A DNA stretch of 64,000 nt, from positions 129,001 through 193,000 of the forward strand of contig NZ_LFXA01000004.1 of NCBI RefSeq assembly GCF_001187435.1. Direction: 5' to 3'. Below are positions 48,030 through 57,334 of this stretch, piece after piece. Under the pieces are notes generated by a model. It was not told the DNA's origin, made no database searches, and was given only the letters and a program-made list of their open reading frames with translations. Within the stretch, counting starts at the first letter, position 1, and each line of letters opens with the position of its first letter. A program made the position numbers and the translations under genes. The stretch comes from Streptomyces caatingaensis. Its GTDB lineage: Bacteria; Actinomycetota; Actinomycetes; Streptomycetales; Streptomycetaceae.

Positions 48030-48350
48030 CGAGCGGCAGCGTTTTTCGGGCCTGGCGTCCGTGCCCCGGTCGGGGTGCGGGCGCCTTTGTCGTGCGGGCC
48101 GGGCCGTGGGGGCTCGCGCGAGAGGGTTTCTCCCCGCCCCGCCCTTTCCCCGTTTCCCCAGGGGCCGCCCCTCCCCCCTCCCCCCGGCCCCGCGCTCCGC
48201 GCGGCCGAGCGGGGGCTCCGCCCCCCCTGCATCCCTGGCGGGGCCCCGCCCCCGCCCCCACGCCTGAGGCACGCCCCCAGCGCCCCCGCCTCCGCGGCTC
48301 CGGCCAGCCCGAAAGGCCCGAAAGGGCGGGCCAGGCTCGGAGGAGGCCGG
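48030..48350. other. Intergenic region between convergent genes with G/C hairpins
   Basis: This 321-bp stretch shows no gene. It contains GGGGGCTCCGCCCCC (48211-48225), a hairpin motif I recall as common in Streptomyces, long C- and G-runs, and a GCCC-GAAA-GGGC hairpin near its right end. These probably terminate the two convergent transcripts. Confidence 0.5.
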
Positions 48351-48659
48351 TCAGGCGCGGGCGATTGTCTCGTGGTGGCGGATGACCTCGGCGATGATGA
48401 AGTTGAGGAACTTCTCGGCGAAGGCGGGGTCGAGTTTGGCGTTCTCCGCGAGGTCGCGGAGGCGGGCGATCTGGCGGGCCTCGCGGGCGGGGTCGGCGGG
48501 GGGCATCTTGTGTGCGGCCTTGAGGTGGCCGACCTGCTGGGTGCACTTGAAGCGCTCGGCGAGCATGTGGATCACGGCGGCGTCGATGTTGTCGATGCTG
48601 TCGCGGAGCCGGGAGAGCTCGGCGAGGACCTCGGGCTCGGGGTCGGTGCTGTCGTTCAT
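48351..48659 (-). CDS. Chorismate mutase, AroQ type
   Basis: 102 aa, an all-helical monofunctional AroQ domain. LAELSRLRDSIDNIDAAVIH carries the first conserved Arg and acidic residues, and FKCTQQVGHLKAAHKMPPAD and REARQIARLRDLAENAKLDP supply the other active-site positions. It converts chorismate to prephenate for phenylalanine and tyrosine. The ATG at 48659 is chosen; the open frame upstream has non-protein composition. A TAGGCT box lies 8 nt before the ATG, so the leader is at most 2 nt. Confidence 0.95.
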   Translation of the reverse strand: MNDSTDPEPEVLAELSRLRDSIDNIDAAVIHMLAERFKCTQQVGHLKAAHKMPPADPAREARQIARLRDLAENAKLDPAFAEKFLNFIIAEVIRHHETIARA

Positions 48660-48667
48660 GGTGCCCG

Positions 48668-48673
48668 AGCCTA
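48668..48673 (-). promoter_or_regulatory. -10 box of a predicted near-leaderless chorismate mutase transcript
   Basis: The minus strand reads TAGGCT, then CGGGCACC, then the ATG. Confidence 0.4.
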
Positions 48674-48807
48674 TGCGCAAGCGGCTCCGTCCGCGGACGG
48701 GGCGGATGGGACCGGTCCGGCGGCCCCGGTGACGGCGGCCCGTGTCATGGGCGACGATGTGCGCGGCCGGGCCGCGCGGGCCGGGGCCGGGAGGGCGGGT
48801 GGGAGCC

Positions 48808-50562
48808 ATGCCGCAGGTCGCCGCGGACGACGAGGGGTTCCTGATCGGCGGCCGGCGGGTGCGGCTGCTGTCGGGCGCCGTGCACTACTTCCGTGTGCAC
48901 GAGGGCCTTTGGGCGCACCGGCTGGGCATGGTGCGCGCGATGGGGCTCAACTGCGTGGAGACGTACGTCCCGTGGAACCGGCACGAGCCCGACGAGGGCG
49001 CGGTGCGCGGCCTGGGGGAGCTGGGCCGGTTCCTGGACGCGGCGGCCGCGGCGGGGCTGTACGCGATCGTGCGGCCGGGGCCGTACATCTGCGCGGAGTG
49101 GGACAACGGGGGCCTGCCGCACTGGCTGACGGGCCGGCTGGGCCGCCGGGTGCGCACCGGCGACCCGGAGTACCTGCGGGCGGCGGACGGCTGGCTGGGG
49201 GCGGTCGCGGAGGAGGTCGTACCGCGGCAGGCGGACCGCGGCGGCCCGGTCGTCCTGGTCCAGGTGGAGAACGAGTACGGCTCGTACGGTTCGGACCGGG
49301 CCCATTTGCGCTACCTGGTGCGCCGGTTGAGGGCGTCGGGGGTGAGCGTGCCGTTGGTGACCTCGGACGGCCCGGAGGATCACATGCTGACGGGCGGGAC
49401 GGTCGCGGGGGCCGTCGCGACGGTCAACTTCGGTTCGGACGCGCGCGGGGCGTTCGCGGCGCTGCGCCGGCACCGGCCGCGCGGGCCGCTGATGTGCATG
49501 GAGCTGTGGTGCGGCTGGTTCTCGCACTGGGGCGGCGAGCGGGTGGTGCGGGACGCGGGCGAGGCGGCGGGGGTGCTGCGGGAGGTGCTGGAGTGCGGGG
49601 CGTCGGTGAACGTCTACATGGCGCACGGCGGGACGAGCTTCGGCGGCTGGTCGGGGGCCGACCGCGCCGGGGAGGAGCACTCGGGGGCGCTGCTGCCGAC
49701 GGTGACGTCGTACGACTACGACGCGCCGATCGACGAGTACGGGCGGGCGACGGCCAAGTTCCATGCCTTCCGGGAGGTGTTGGCGGCGTACGGGGAGGCC
49801 CCGCCGCCCCCGCCGCCGCCCGCTCCCCCGGTGCTGTCCGCGCCGGTGCTGGTGCCCCTGGGGCAATGGGCGCCGCTGGGCGCGGTGTTGGACGTCCTGG
49901 GCGGGGCGGAGCGGGAGGGGCCGGTGCCGCCCTCGTTCGAGGAGCTGGGGGTGGACCGGGGCGTGGTCCGCTACCGCTTCGCGCTGCCGGGTCCGCGGGC
50001 GCCGCGGCCGCTGCGGGTGCGGGGGCTGCGGGACAGGGCGGTGGTGTACGTGGACGGGGTGCGGGTGGCCGTGCTGGACGCCGAGGAGGGGCTCGTCGGC
50101 GAGGTGGCGGGCCCGGCGGAGGTGGAGCTGTGGGTGGAGTCGCTGGGCCGGGTCGCCTACGGTCCGCGGCTGGGCGAGACGAAGGGACTCACGGGTGGGC
50201 TGACGCACGGCGGCGCCTACGTGCACGGGGTCCGGGCGCGCGGTCTGCGGCTGGCGGCGCCGGAGGGCGCGGGCGCGCTCGCGGCGGTGCCCTGGCGGGC
50301 CCCTGCCGGGGAGGGTCCGGGTCTGTACCGCGGTTCCTTCCGGGTGCCGGGTCCGGGCGACGCGACGCTCGAACTGCCGGGCTGGGGAAGGGGGTTCGTG
50401 TGGGTCAACGGTTTCTGTCCGGGGCGCTACTGGTCGGCCGGTCCGCAGGGCGCGTTGTACGTCCCGGGGCCGGTGCTGCGCGAGGGGCGGAACGAGCTGG
50501 TGGTGCTGGAGCTGGAGCGGGCGGGCGAGCCATTGGCGCGACTGGACGGGGACGTCCGGTGA
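48808..50562 (+). CDS. Glycoside hydrolase family 35 beta-galactosidase
   Basis: 584 aa. The GH35 signature GPYICAEWDNGGLPHWL is present, with the acid/base Glu in VQVENEYGSYGSD and the nucleophile Glu in CMELWCGWFSHWGG. After a Pro-rich linker near residue 340, beta-sandwich domains complete the protein (PGLYRGSFRVPGPGDATLEL, GFVWVNGFCPGRYWSAGPQG). There is no signal peptide, so it acts on imported oligosaccharides in the cytoplasm. The ATG at 48808 follows GGGAG; the start 22 codons upstream is less likely. A perfect terminator follows. Confidence 0.95.
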   Translation: MPQVAADDEGFLIGGRRVRLLSGAVHYFRVHEGLWAHRLGMVRAMGLNCVETYVPWNRHEPDEGAVRGLGELGRFLDAAAAAGLYAIVRPGPYICAEWDNGGLPHWLTGRLGRRVRTGDPEYLRAADGWLGAVAEEVVPRQADRGGPVVLVQVENEYGSYGSDRAHLRYLVRRLRASGVSVPLVTSDGPEDHMLTGGTVAGAVATVNFGSDARGAFAALRRHRPRGPLMCMELWCGWFSHWGGERVVRDAGEAAGVLREVLECGASVNVYMAHGGTSFGGWSGADRAGEEHSGALLPTVTSYDYDAPIDEYGRATAKFHAFREVLAAYGEAPPPPPPPAPPVLSAPVLVPLGQWAPLGAVLDVLGGAEREGPVPPSFEELGVDRGVVRYRFALPGPRAPRPLRVRGLRDRAVVYVDGVRVAVLDAEEGLVGEVAGPAEVELWVESLGRVAYGPRLGETKGLTGGLTHGGAYVHGVRARGLRLAAPEGAGALAAVPWRAPAGEGPGLYRGSFRVPGPGDATLELPGWGRGFVWVNGFCPGRYWSAGPQGALYVPGPVLREGRNELVVLELERAGEPLARLDGDVR

Positions 50563-50580
50563 GGGGCGTCCCCGGGTCCG

Positions 50581-50622
50581 CGTCCCGTCGGTCACCGGCC
50601 GATGACGGTGACCGACGGGACG
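50581..50622 (+). terminator. Strong terminator of the beta-galactosidase gene
   Basis: CGTCCCGTCGGTCACC and GGTGACCGACGGGACG form a perfect 16-bp stem with a 10-nt loop, 18 nt past the stop. Confidence 0.85.
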
Positions 50623-50696
50623 GAACCCCGTGGGAGGGTTGTTCCCGAGATCGTGCGACGTGAAGCCGTCCGGACGGAACCAAACGGCGGTGCTTC

Positions 50697-50734
50697 TCCC
50701 CAGGGTCTCCACGTTTCCCCAGGGTCTCCACGTT
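50697..50734. repeat. Two perfect tandem copies of a 19-bp unit
   Basis: TCCCCAGGGTCTCCACGTT occurs at 50697-50715 and again at 50716-50734. It lies in the gap between the GH35 gene and the convergent monooxygenase-domain gene. No function is evident. Confidence 0.8.
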
Positions 50735-50792
50735 CCACCCGCACCTCCCCCGTCCCCGGCGGGCGGGGGCGGTCAGGGCGGGGCGGGGGCGG

Positions 50793-51140
50793 TCAGGACC
50801 GGGCGGGGCGGGTGTAGCTGTAGGAGCGCTCGACGCGGGCGACGTGGACGACGAATTTCTCGTACCAGCGCTCGCGGCCCTCGGCCCGCGTGACGGCGTG
50901 CTCCGCCTGGTCGCGCCAGGCGCGTATGGAGGCGTCGTCGCGCCAGTAGGAGACGGTGATGCCGAGGCCGCTGCCGCTGAGCGCCGAGTCGATGCCGAGG
51001 AACCCCGGCTGCTCGAAGGCGAGTTCCAGCATGTGGGCCGCCCTCTCGTCGTAGTCCTCGCAGCCCTTGGTGATGAGGGCGCTGAAGACGACGACGTAGT
51101 AGGGCGGTTCGGGCAGCGTGGCGGGGGCGATGTCGCTCAT
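50793..51140 (-). CDS. Antibiotic biosynthesis monooxygenase (ABM) domain protein
   Basis: 115 aa, one ferredoxin-like ABM domain: PYYVVVFSALITKGCEDYDE, AAHMLELAFEQPGFLGIDSA, GLGITVSYWRDDASIRAWRD and EKFVVHVARVERSY. These small dimeric proteins act on quinones or haem-like substrates, but most chromosomal copies have no known substrate. The ATG at 51140 is in normal context. It lies 74 nt downstream of the histidine kinase gene on the same strand and could be in the same transcript. Confidence 0.9.
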   Translation of the reverse strand: MSDIAPATLPEPPYYVVVFSALITKGCEDYDERAAHMLELAFEQPGFLGIDSALSGSGLGITVSYWRDDASIRAWRDQAEHAVTRAEGRERWYEKFVVHVARVERSYSYTRPARS

Positions 51141-51214
51141 CGTGTCCTCCGTGGCGGGCGGTCGGCGAAGGACAAGATCTCGCCTCCCGGCCGCGTCCGC
51201 AATCGCTCCCCCGG

Positions 51215-52423
51215 TCAGCCCCGGCGGCCGGGTCCGCCGGCCGCGCCGGGCGGCCGGGCCCCGCGCTCCGGGCGCGGCCGTTCCACCGGGAACACCGCCG
51301 TCACCAGCCAGCCGCCCTCCGGCGCCGGGCCGGCGCGCAGGCGTCCGCCCATGGCCTTGGCCCGTTCGGCGAGGCCGACGAGGCCGAAGCCGCCGCCGCG
51401 GGCCTGGTCGGTGAGGCCGGCGGGGCGGCGGCCGTCGTCGGCGACGCGCAGTTCGACGCCGTCGGGGACGCCGCGGACGCCGATGCGCACGGCGGTCGCG
51501 TCGGCGGCGTGCTTGCGGATGTTGGTCAGGGCCTCGCGGACGACGCGGTGGACGGCGGCGGCGACGTCGCCGGGCAGCCAGGTCTCCATGCCCTGCTCGA
51601 TGTAGAGGGCGACGGGCGGTCCGGTGCGGGCGAAGTCCTCGGCGAGGGCGCGGACCTCGGGCAGGCCGGCGACCGGTTCCGTCTCGGGCTCGGCGCCCTC
51701 GCGCAGCACGCCGACGAGCCGGCGCATCGCCCCGAGCGCCTCCCCCGCGGAGCTCTCGATGCGTTCGAAGGCCCGTCCCGCCGCCTCTCCCTCCAGCGAG
51801 GTGAAGCGCGCCGCCTGGGCCTGCACGGCGATGCCGGTGATGTGGTGGGCGACGAGGTCGTGCAGTTCGCGGGCGAGTTCGAGCCGCTCGGCGGTGCGGA
51901 CGGCGGCCATGTCCCGTACGCGCTGGGCGCCTTGGGCGCGCAGCAGCAGCGAGTAGGCGCCCACGACGACGGTCAGCACGCTGAAGACGGCGGTGAACCG
52001 GGCGGGGTTGAGGTCGCGCATGGGCGCGGCGAGGGCCGCCAGGGCGAGTGCCGGGCCCAGGACGGCGGCGACGCGCGCGGTGGAGCGCTGGATCACGGCG
52101 GTGAGCAGGACGAGCAGCGCGATGTCCTCCCCCATGCCCCAGACGACACCGGGGTGCCGCCCGGTCATCAGGACGGCGGAGGTGGTGCCGGAGACGGCCA
52201 CGGCGGCGGTGGCCCGCGCCTCCAGCGGGATCCAGCCGTAGGGCACCGCGCACAGGCAGACGACGACGCCGGAGGCGAGCACGATGGCGTGCGGCGGGCT
52301 GGGCTGCCGGGTCAGGACCAGCCCCTCCCAGCCCACCAGCGCGAGCAGGGCGACGGCGAACGCGGCCTTGGCGGCGACGGCGCGGCGGGGGTGCCGGACG
52401 GTCCACCCGGCCCGTCTGTTCAC
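51215..52423 (-). CDS. Sensor histidine kinase (HisKA_3, NarL-type partner)
   Basis: 402 aa. Four or five membrane helices span residues 17-165. The dimerisation helix carries the phosphorylated His (ELARELHDLVAHHITGIAVQ), followed by a HATPase domain with N-box VREALTNIRKHA, the G1 region LRVADDGRR and G2-like GGGFGLVGLAERAKAMGG. The C-terminus is Pro/Gly/Arg-rich. There is no large extracellular sensor, so the stimulus is probably membrane-borne. The GTG at 52423 lies 16 nt after the response regulator gene; they form one operon. Confidence 0.94.
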   Translation of the reverse strand: MNRRAGWTVRHPRRAVAAKAAFAVALLALVGWEGLVLTRQPSPPHAIVLASGVVVCLCAVPYGWIPLEARATAAVAVSGTTSAVLMTGRHPGVVWGMGEDIALLVLLTAVIQRSTARVAAVLGPALALAALAAPMRDLNPARFTAVFSVLTVVVGAYSLLLRAQGAQRVRDMAAVRTAERLELARELHDLVAHHITGIAVQAQAARFTSLEGEAAGRAFERIESSAGEALGAMRRLVGVLREGAEPETEPVAGLPEVRALAEDFARTGPPVALYIEQGMETWLPGDVAAAVHRVVREALTNIRKHAADATAVRIGVRGVPDGVELRVADDGRRPAGLTDQARGGGFGLVGLAERAKAMGGRLRAGPAPEGGWLVTAVFPVERPRPERGARPPGAAGGPGRRG

Positions 52424-52439
52424 GGCACCCGTCCGGCGT

Positions 52440-53123
52440 TCACGAACCGCCCGTGGCCAGCCCGCTCTCCCAGGCCCAGGCGGCGATCTCGACGCGGTTG
52501 CGGGCGTCGAGCTTGGTCTGCACGTTGGCGAGGTGGGTCTTGACCGTGGAGAGGGAGACGAACAGTTCGGCGGCGATCTCGGCGTTGGTGGCGCCGCGGG
52601 CCAGGCAGCGCACGACGTCGGCCTCCCGCTCGGTGAGCGGCTCGGAGGGGGTCTTGACCGCGGAGGGTTCCCCCGCGGCGGCCGGGGCCAGGTCGCGCAG
52701 CAGGCGGACGGTGATGGCGGGCGAGATCAGGGAGTCGCCGACGGCCGCGGCGTGCACGGCCTCGACGAGCATGGCGGGGCTGGCGTCCTTCAGCAGGAAG
52801 CCGGAGGCGCCGTTGCGCAGGGCGGAGTGGACGTACTCGTCGAGGTCGAAGGTGGTGACGATGACGATGCGGGGGCGGCCGCCGCGCCCGGGGTCGGCGG
52901 CGGTGAGGGCGGAGAGGCGGCGGGTGACCTCCAGGCCGTCGAGCTTGGGCATGCGGATGTCGAGGAGCAGGACGTCGGGCCGGTACCGCTCGACGGCCTC
53001 CAGGGCGGCCTCGCCGTCCACGACGTCGGCGACGACGTCGATGTCGGGCTGGCTCTCCAGGATCATCCGGAAGCCGGTGCGGACCATCTCCTGGTCGTCC
53101 GCGATGACCACGGTGATCGCCAT
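52440..53123 (-). CDS. NarL/FixJ-family response regulator
   Basis: 227 aa. The receiver domain has acidic Asp9-Asp10, phospho-acceptor Asp55 (DVLLLDIRMPKLDG), Thr in VTTFDLDEY and Lys in GFLLKDASP. A LuxR-type helix-turn-helix follows at the C-terminus (LTEREADVVRCLARGATNAE, LFVSLSTVKTHLANVQTKL). It is a transcription factor controlled by the kinase encoded next. The ATG at 53123 follows GGAGGGG. No binding site can be predicted from the window. Confidence 0.95.
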   Translation of the reverse strand: MAITVVIADDQEMVRTGFRMILESQPDIDVVADVVDGEAALEAVERYRPDVLLLDIRMPKLDGLEVTRRLSALTAADPGRGGRPRIVIVTTFDLDEYVHSALRNGASGFLLKDASPAMLVEAVHAAAVGDSLISPAITVRLLRDLAPAAAGEPSAVKTPSEPLTEREADVVRCLARGATNAEIAAELFVSLSTVKTHLANVQTKLDARNRVEIAAWAWESGLATGGS

Positions 53124-53347
53124 GTCGTCCCCTCCGCCGGGGTGGGCCGGTACGGGTGGCCGGTACGGGCGCCCGGCGGGGTGGGCCGCCGCCGGCCGCC
53201 GTGCCGGGCGTCCCTCCATGTCACCGGGGGTGTGCCGGGGCCGCAACAGCAGGGCGCCGGGCCGCCGGGTGCCGGGCCGGGGCCGGGGGACTCCGCCGCG
53301 CCCACCCGTGGGGCGCTGCCGGGCCGCGGTGGGCTCGCCCGGCCCGC

Positions 53348-53941
53348 TCAGCCGTCCGCCCGTCCGGCGGCGCGGCGCCGCCCGAGGAGCCGTACGCCGT
53401 ACGCGCCGCCGCCGACGGCCAGGAGCGCCGCGGTGCCCGCGACGAGCGGCCCGCCGACGTCGTGGTGGCTCTTGACCGTCTGCCCGGCCTGGACCATGCG
53501 CCGCACCGGGTTGCTGGCCGCCTGGCGGTGCCCGGCGGGCCGCTTCTCGACCTCGGACCGCTTCTCGACGGCGTCCTTCGCGGGCGGCCGCGCCGGGGCG
53601 GCCGGGCGCGACACGCCGCCGCGGTGCTCCCGCTGGGTGACCGGCGCCTGCCCGCGGCCGGTCGTCGCGGGCCGGTCCTTGGCGGCGGCACCGGCCGGGT
53701 GCTCCTGGGGGCGCTGCTGGACGACGGTGCGGTGGAGGGGGCTGAGGGGGGTGTGGCGGCCGTGCTCCCGGGGGCTTTCCCGCGGGCTCTCCCGGAGGCG
53801 TTCGTGGCTGACGACGGGCCGGTGGCCGCCGGGGTGGTCGCGGTGCCCGCCCTCCGCGGCGAAGGCACCGGTCGCCGGTACGAGTGCCGCGCCCACGGCG
53901 GCGAGGAGGGTGAGGGCGGCGGTGCGGGTCCTGGCGGGCAC
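53348..53941 (-). CDS. Secreted His/Arg/Pro-rich protein with C-terminal membrane anchor
   Basis: 197 aa. A signal peptide (LTLLAAVGAALVPATGAFAA) is followed by a low-complexity region rich in His, Arg, Pro and Glu, then a C-terminal helix (GPLVAGTAALLAVGGGAYGV) and a basic tail (RLLGRRRAAGR). The overall plan resembles the anchored protein at 3133-3981, but the sequences are not alike. No family is recognised. The GTG at 53941 is the predicted start. Confidence 0.7.
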   Translation of the reverse strand: MPARTRTAALTLLAAVGAALVPATGAFAAEGGHRDHPGGHRPVVSHERLRESPRESPREHGRHTPLSPLHRTVVQQRPQEHPAGAAAKDRPATTGRGQAPVTQREHRGGVSRPAAPARPPAKDAVEKRSEVEKRPAGHRQAASNPVRRMVQAGQTVKSHHDVGGPLVAGTAALLAVGGGAYGVRLLGRRRAAGRADG

Positions 53942-54117
53942 GTCGGGTGCCTTTCTGTCGGTCGTCCGGTGCGCGGGCGATGCCGCGGTGTCCTGCGCCC
54001 GCGGCGTCCGGACGTCCTCGCCGTCGTGGCCGCCGCGGCCACGACATCACGTTACGGCGGTTCACCCCGCGCACACCTCGGCTGTCCGACCATTTGCCGA
54101 TCCGCCGAAAGGATGAC

Positions 54118-54161
54118 GGCGGCCCGTCCGCGTCCTACCGCGGTCGCGCGGACGGGCCGCC
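54118..54161 (-). terminator. Hairpin downstream of the trypsin-like protease gene
   Basis: GGCGGCCCGTCCGCG (54118-54132) and CGCGGACGGGCCGCC (54147-54161) pair perfectly over 15 bp with a 14-nt loop. It lies about 100 nt past the protease stop. The rest of 53942-54261 shows no gene. Confidence 0.75.
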
Positions 54162-54261
54162 TCCCGGCGGACTGCCGGAGGTCCGGCCGGGTGCTCGGCG
54201 GGGACGGTCAGCGGTGATCGGCCGTTGCCCAGCCGGTGATCACCGGTGACCGGCCGGTGGT

Positions 54262-56191
<1,930 letters not shown>

Positions 56192-56207
56192 GGATCGCGC
56201 CCCGGAC

Positions 56208-56229
56208 CCTCCCCCGGAGGGGGCACCCC
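56208..56229. repeat. 22-bp dispersed element, probable bidirectional terminator (copy 2)
   Basis: Identical over 22 bp to 19970-19991, again between convergent genes (metallopeptidase and glycoside hydrolase). Confidence 0.55.
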
Positions 56230-56239
56230 CTCCGCGGCG

Positions 56240-57334
56240 CTACCGCGCCGCACTCGCCCCCGCCCACCACCGCCTCAACACCCGCTCCGCCGGCTTCCCG
56301 TGCGGGGTGTACGCCAGCTTGCGCGGCGTCTCCCCCGCCCCCGGCCAGTCGTCCCACATCCACCAGCACACCCCGGCCCACCACGCCTTCCCCTCGAACG
56401 CGGCGAGCAACGCCTCGTAGCCCGCCGCCTGTTCGGCGTCACCGTTGGCCGTGCTGACCGTCCACGAGTAGGGGGCCGTCGTCGTGCCGCGCTGGCTGAC
56501 GTAGCCGGCCTCGGTGAAGAGGATGCGGCGGTGCTCCCGCGCCGCGAAGGCGGCGAGTTCGTCGACGACGGGCTGCCAGGCCGCCCGCAGGGCCCCCGCG
56601 TCCGTCGTGGGCCGGTCGCCGAGCGGCCAGTAGGCGTCGATGCCGACGACGTCGAGGTCCTGCCAGAAGGCGACGTGGCGGTACTCGTCGTAGTTGGCGG
56701 CGTACGTCAACGGGCCCTTGTAGCGCGCCCGGACGGCGGAGACGACGCCTTTCCAGTGGCCGCCGTCCCCGGACGTCCCCGCCAGCTCGGTGCCGACCGC
56801 GAACTGCTCCGCCCCGGTCTCGGCGGCCAGTTGGGCGTAGTGCCCGATGAAGCGCCGGTAGACCGTGAACCAGGCGTCGGCGTCCTCGGGCCTGATCCCG
56901 GCCCGGTCCCCCTCGTTCCGCAGGTCGACATGCGGCTTGATCATGGCCTTGAGGCCGGCGTCGTGGGCGAGCCGGACGATGTGCCGCAGGCTGTCGTCGC
57001 TCGCGGTCTCGTCCGTGGGCCGGAAGTCCGCGTCCGTGACGCGGTCCTGGTACCAGGTGGGGGTGAAGGTCACCCAGCGCGCCCCGGTGGCGGCGATCTG
57101 CCGCAGATACGTTCCGGCCTCGGGGCTGTCGTAGTCGTCCTTGTTCCAGGACGGCAGCGTGATGCCCTTCAGCGGGGGCTCCTTCCGCTCGGCGGGCCGT
57201 TTGCCCGGACCGCGGCTCGCGGTGACGCCGGGGGACTCCCGGGGCTCCGAGGAGTCCGTGCCGGAGCAGCCGGCGAGGAAGAGGGCGGCCGCGGCCACGA
57301 GCCCGACGACGGCCGCCCCCTTCGTCGCGCTCAC
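56240..57334 (-). CDS. Lipoprotein glycoside hydrolase (GH113-like TIM barrel)
   Basis: 364 aa. A lipoprotein signal ends in FLAGC. The TIM barrel includes GITLPSWNKDDYDSPEAGTY, WVTFTPTWYQD, MIKPHVDLRNEGDR, the likely acid/base in QFAVGTELAGTSG, a substrate Trp/Asp strand VVGIDAYWPLGD and the likely nucleophile in RRILFTEAGYVSQRG. This pattern fits the GH113 beta-mannanase-like group, though substrates vary. It is anchored outside the membrane. Its GTG overlaps the stop of the DUF2334 gene by 4 nt, so the two are translationally coupled. In the context of a polysaccharide locus it may trim or release the polymer. Confidence 0.86.
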   Translation of the reverse strand: MSATKGAAVVGLVAAAALFLAGCSGTDSSEPRESPGVTASRGPGKRPAERKEPPLKGITLPSWNKDDYDSPEAGTYLRQIAATGARWVTFTPTWYQDRVTDADFRPTDETASDDSLRHIVRLAHDAGLKAMIKPHVDLRNEGDRAGIRPEDADAWFTVYRRFIGHYAQLAAETGAEQFAVGTELAGTSGDGGHWKGVVSAVRARYKGPLTYAANYDEYRHVAFWQDLDVVGIDAYWPLGDRPTTDAGALRAAWQPVVDELAAFAAREHRRILFTEAGYVSQRGTTTAPYSWTVSTANGDAEQAAGYEALLAAFEGKAWWAGVCWWMWDDWPGAGETPRKLAYTPHGKPAERVLRRWWAGASAAR

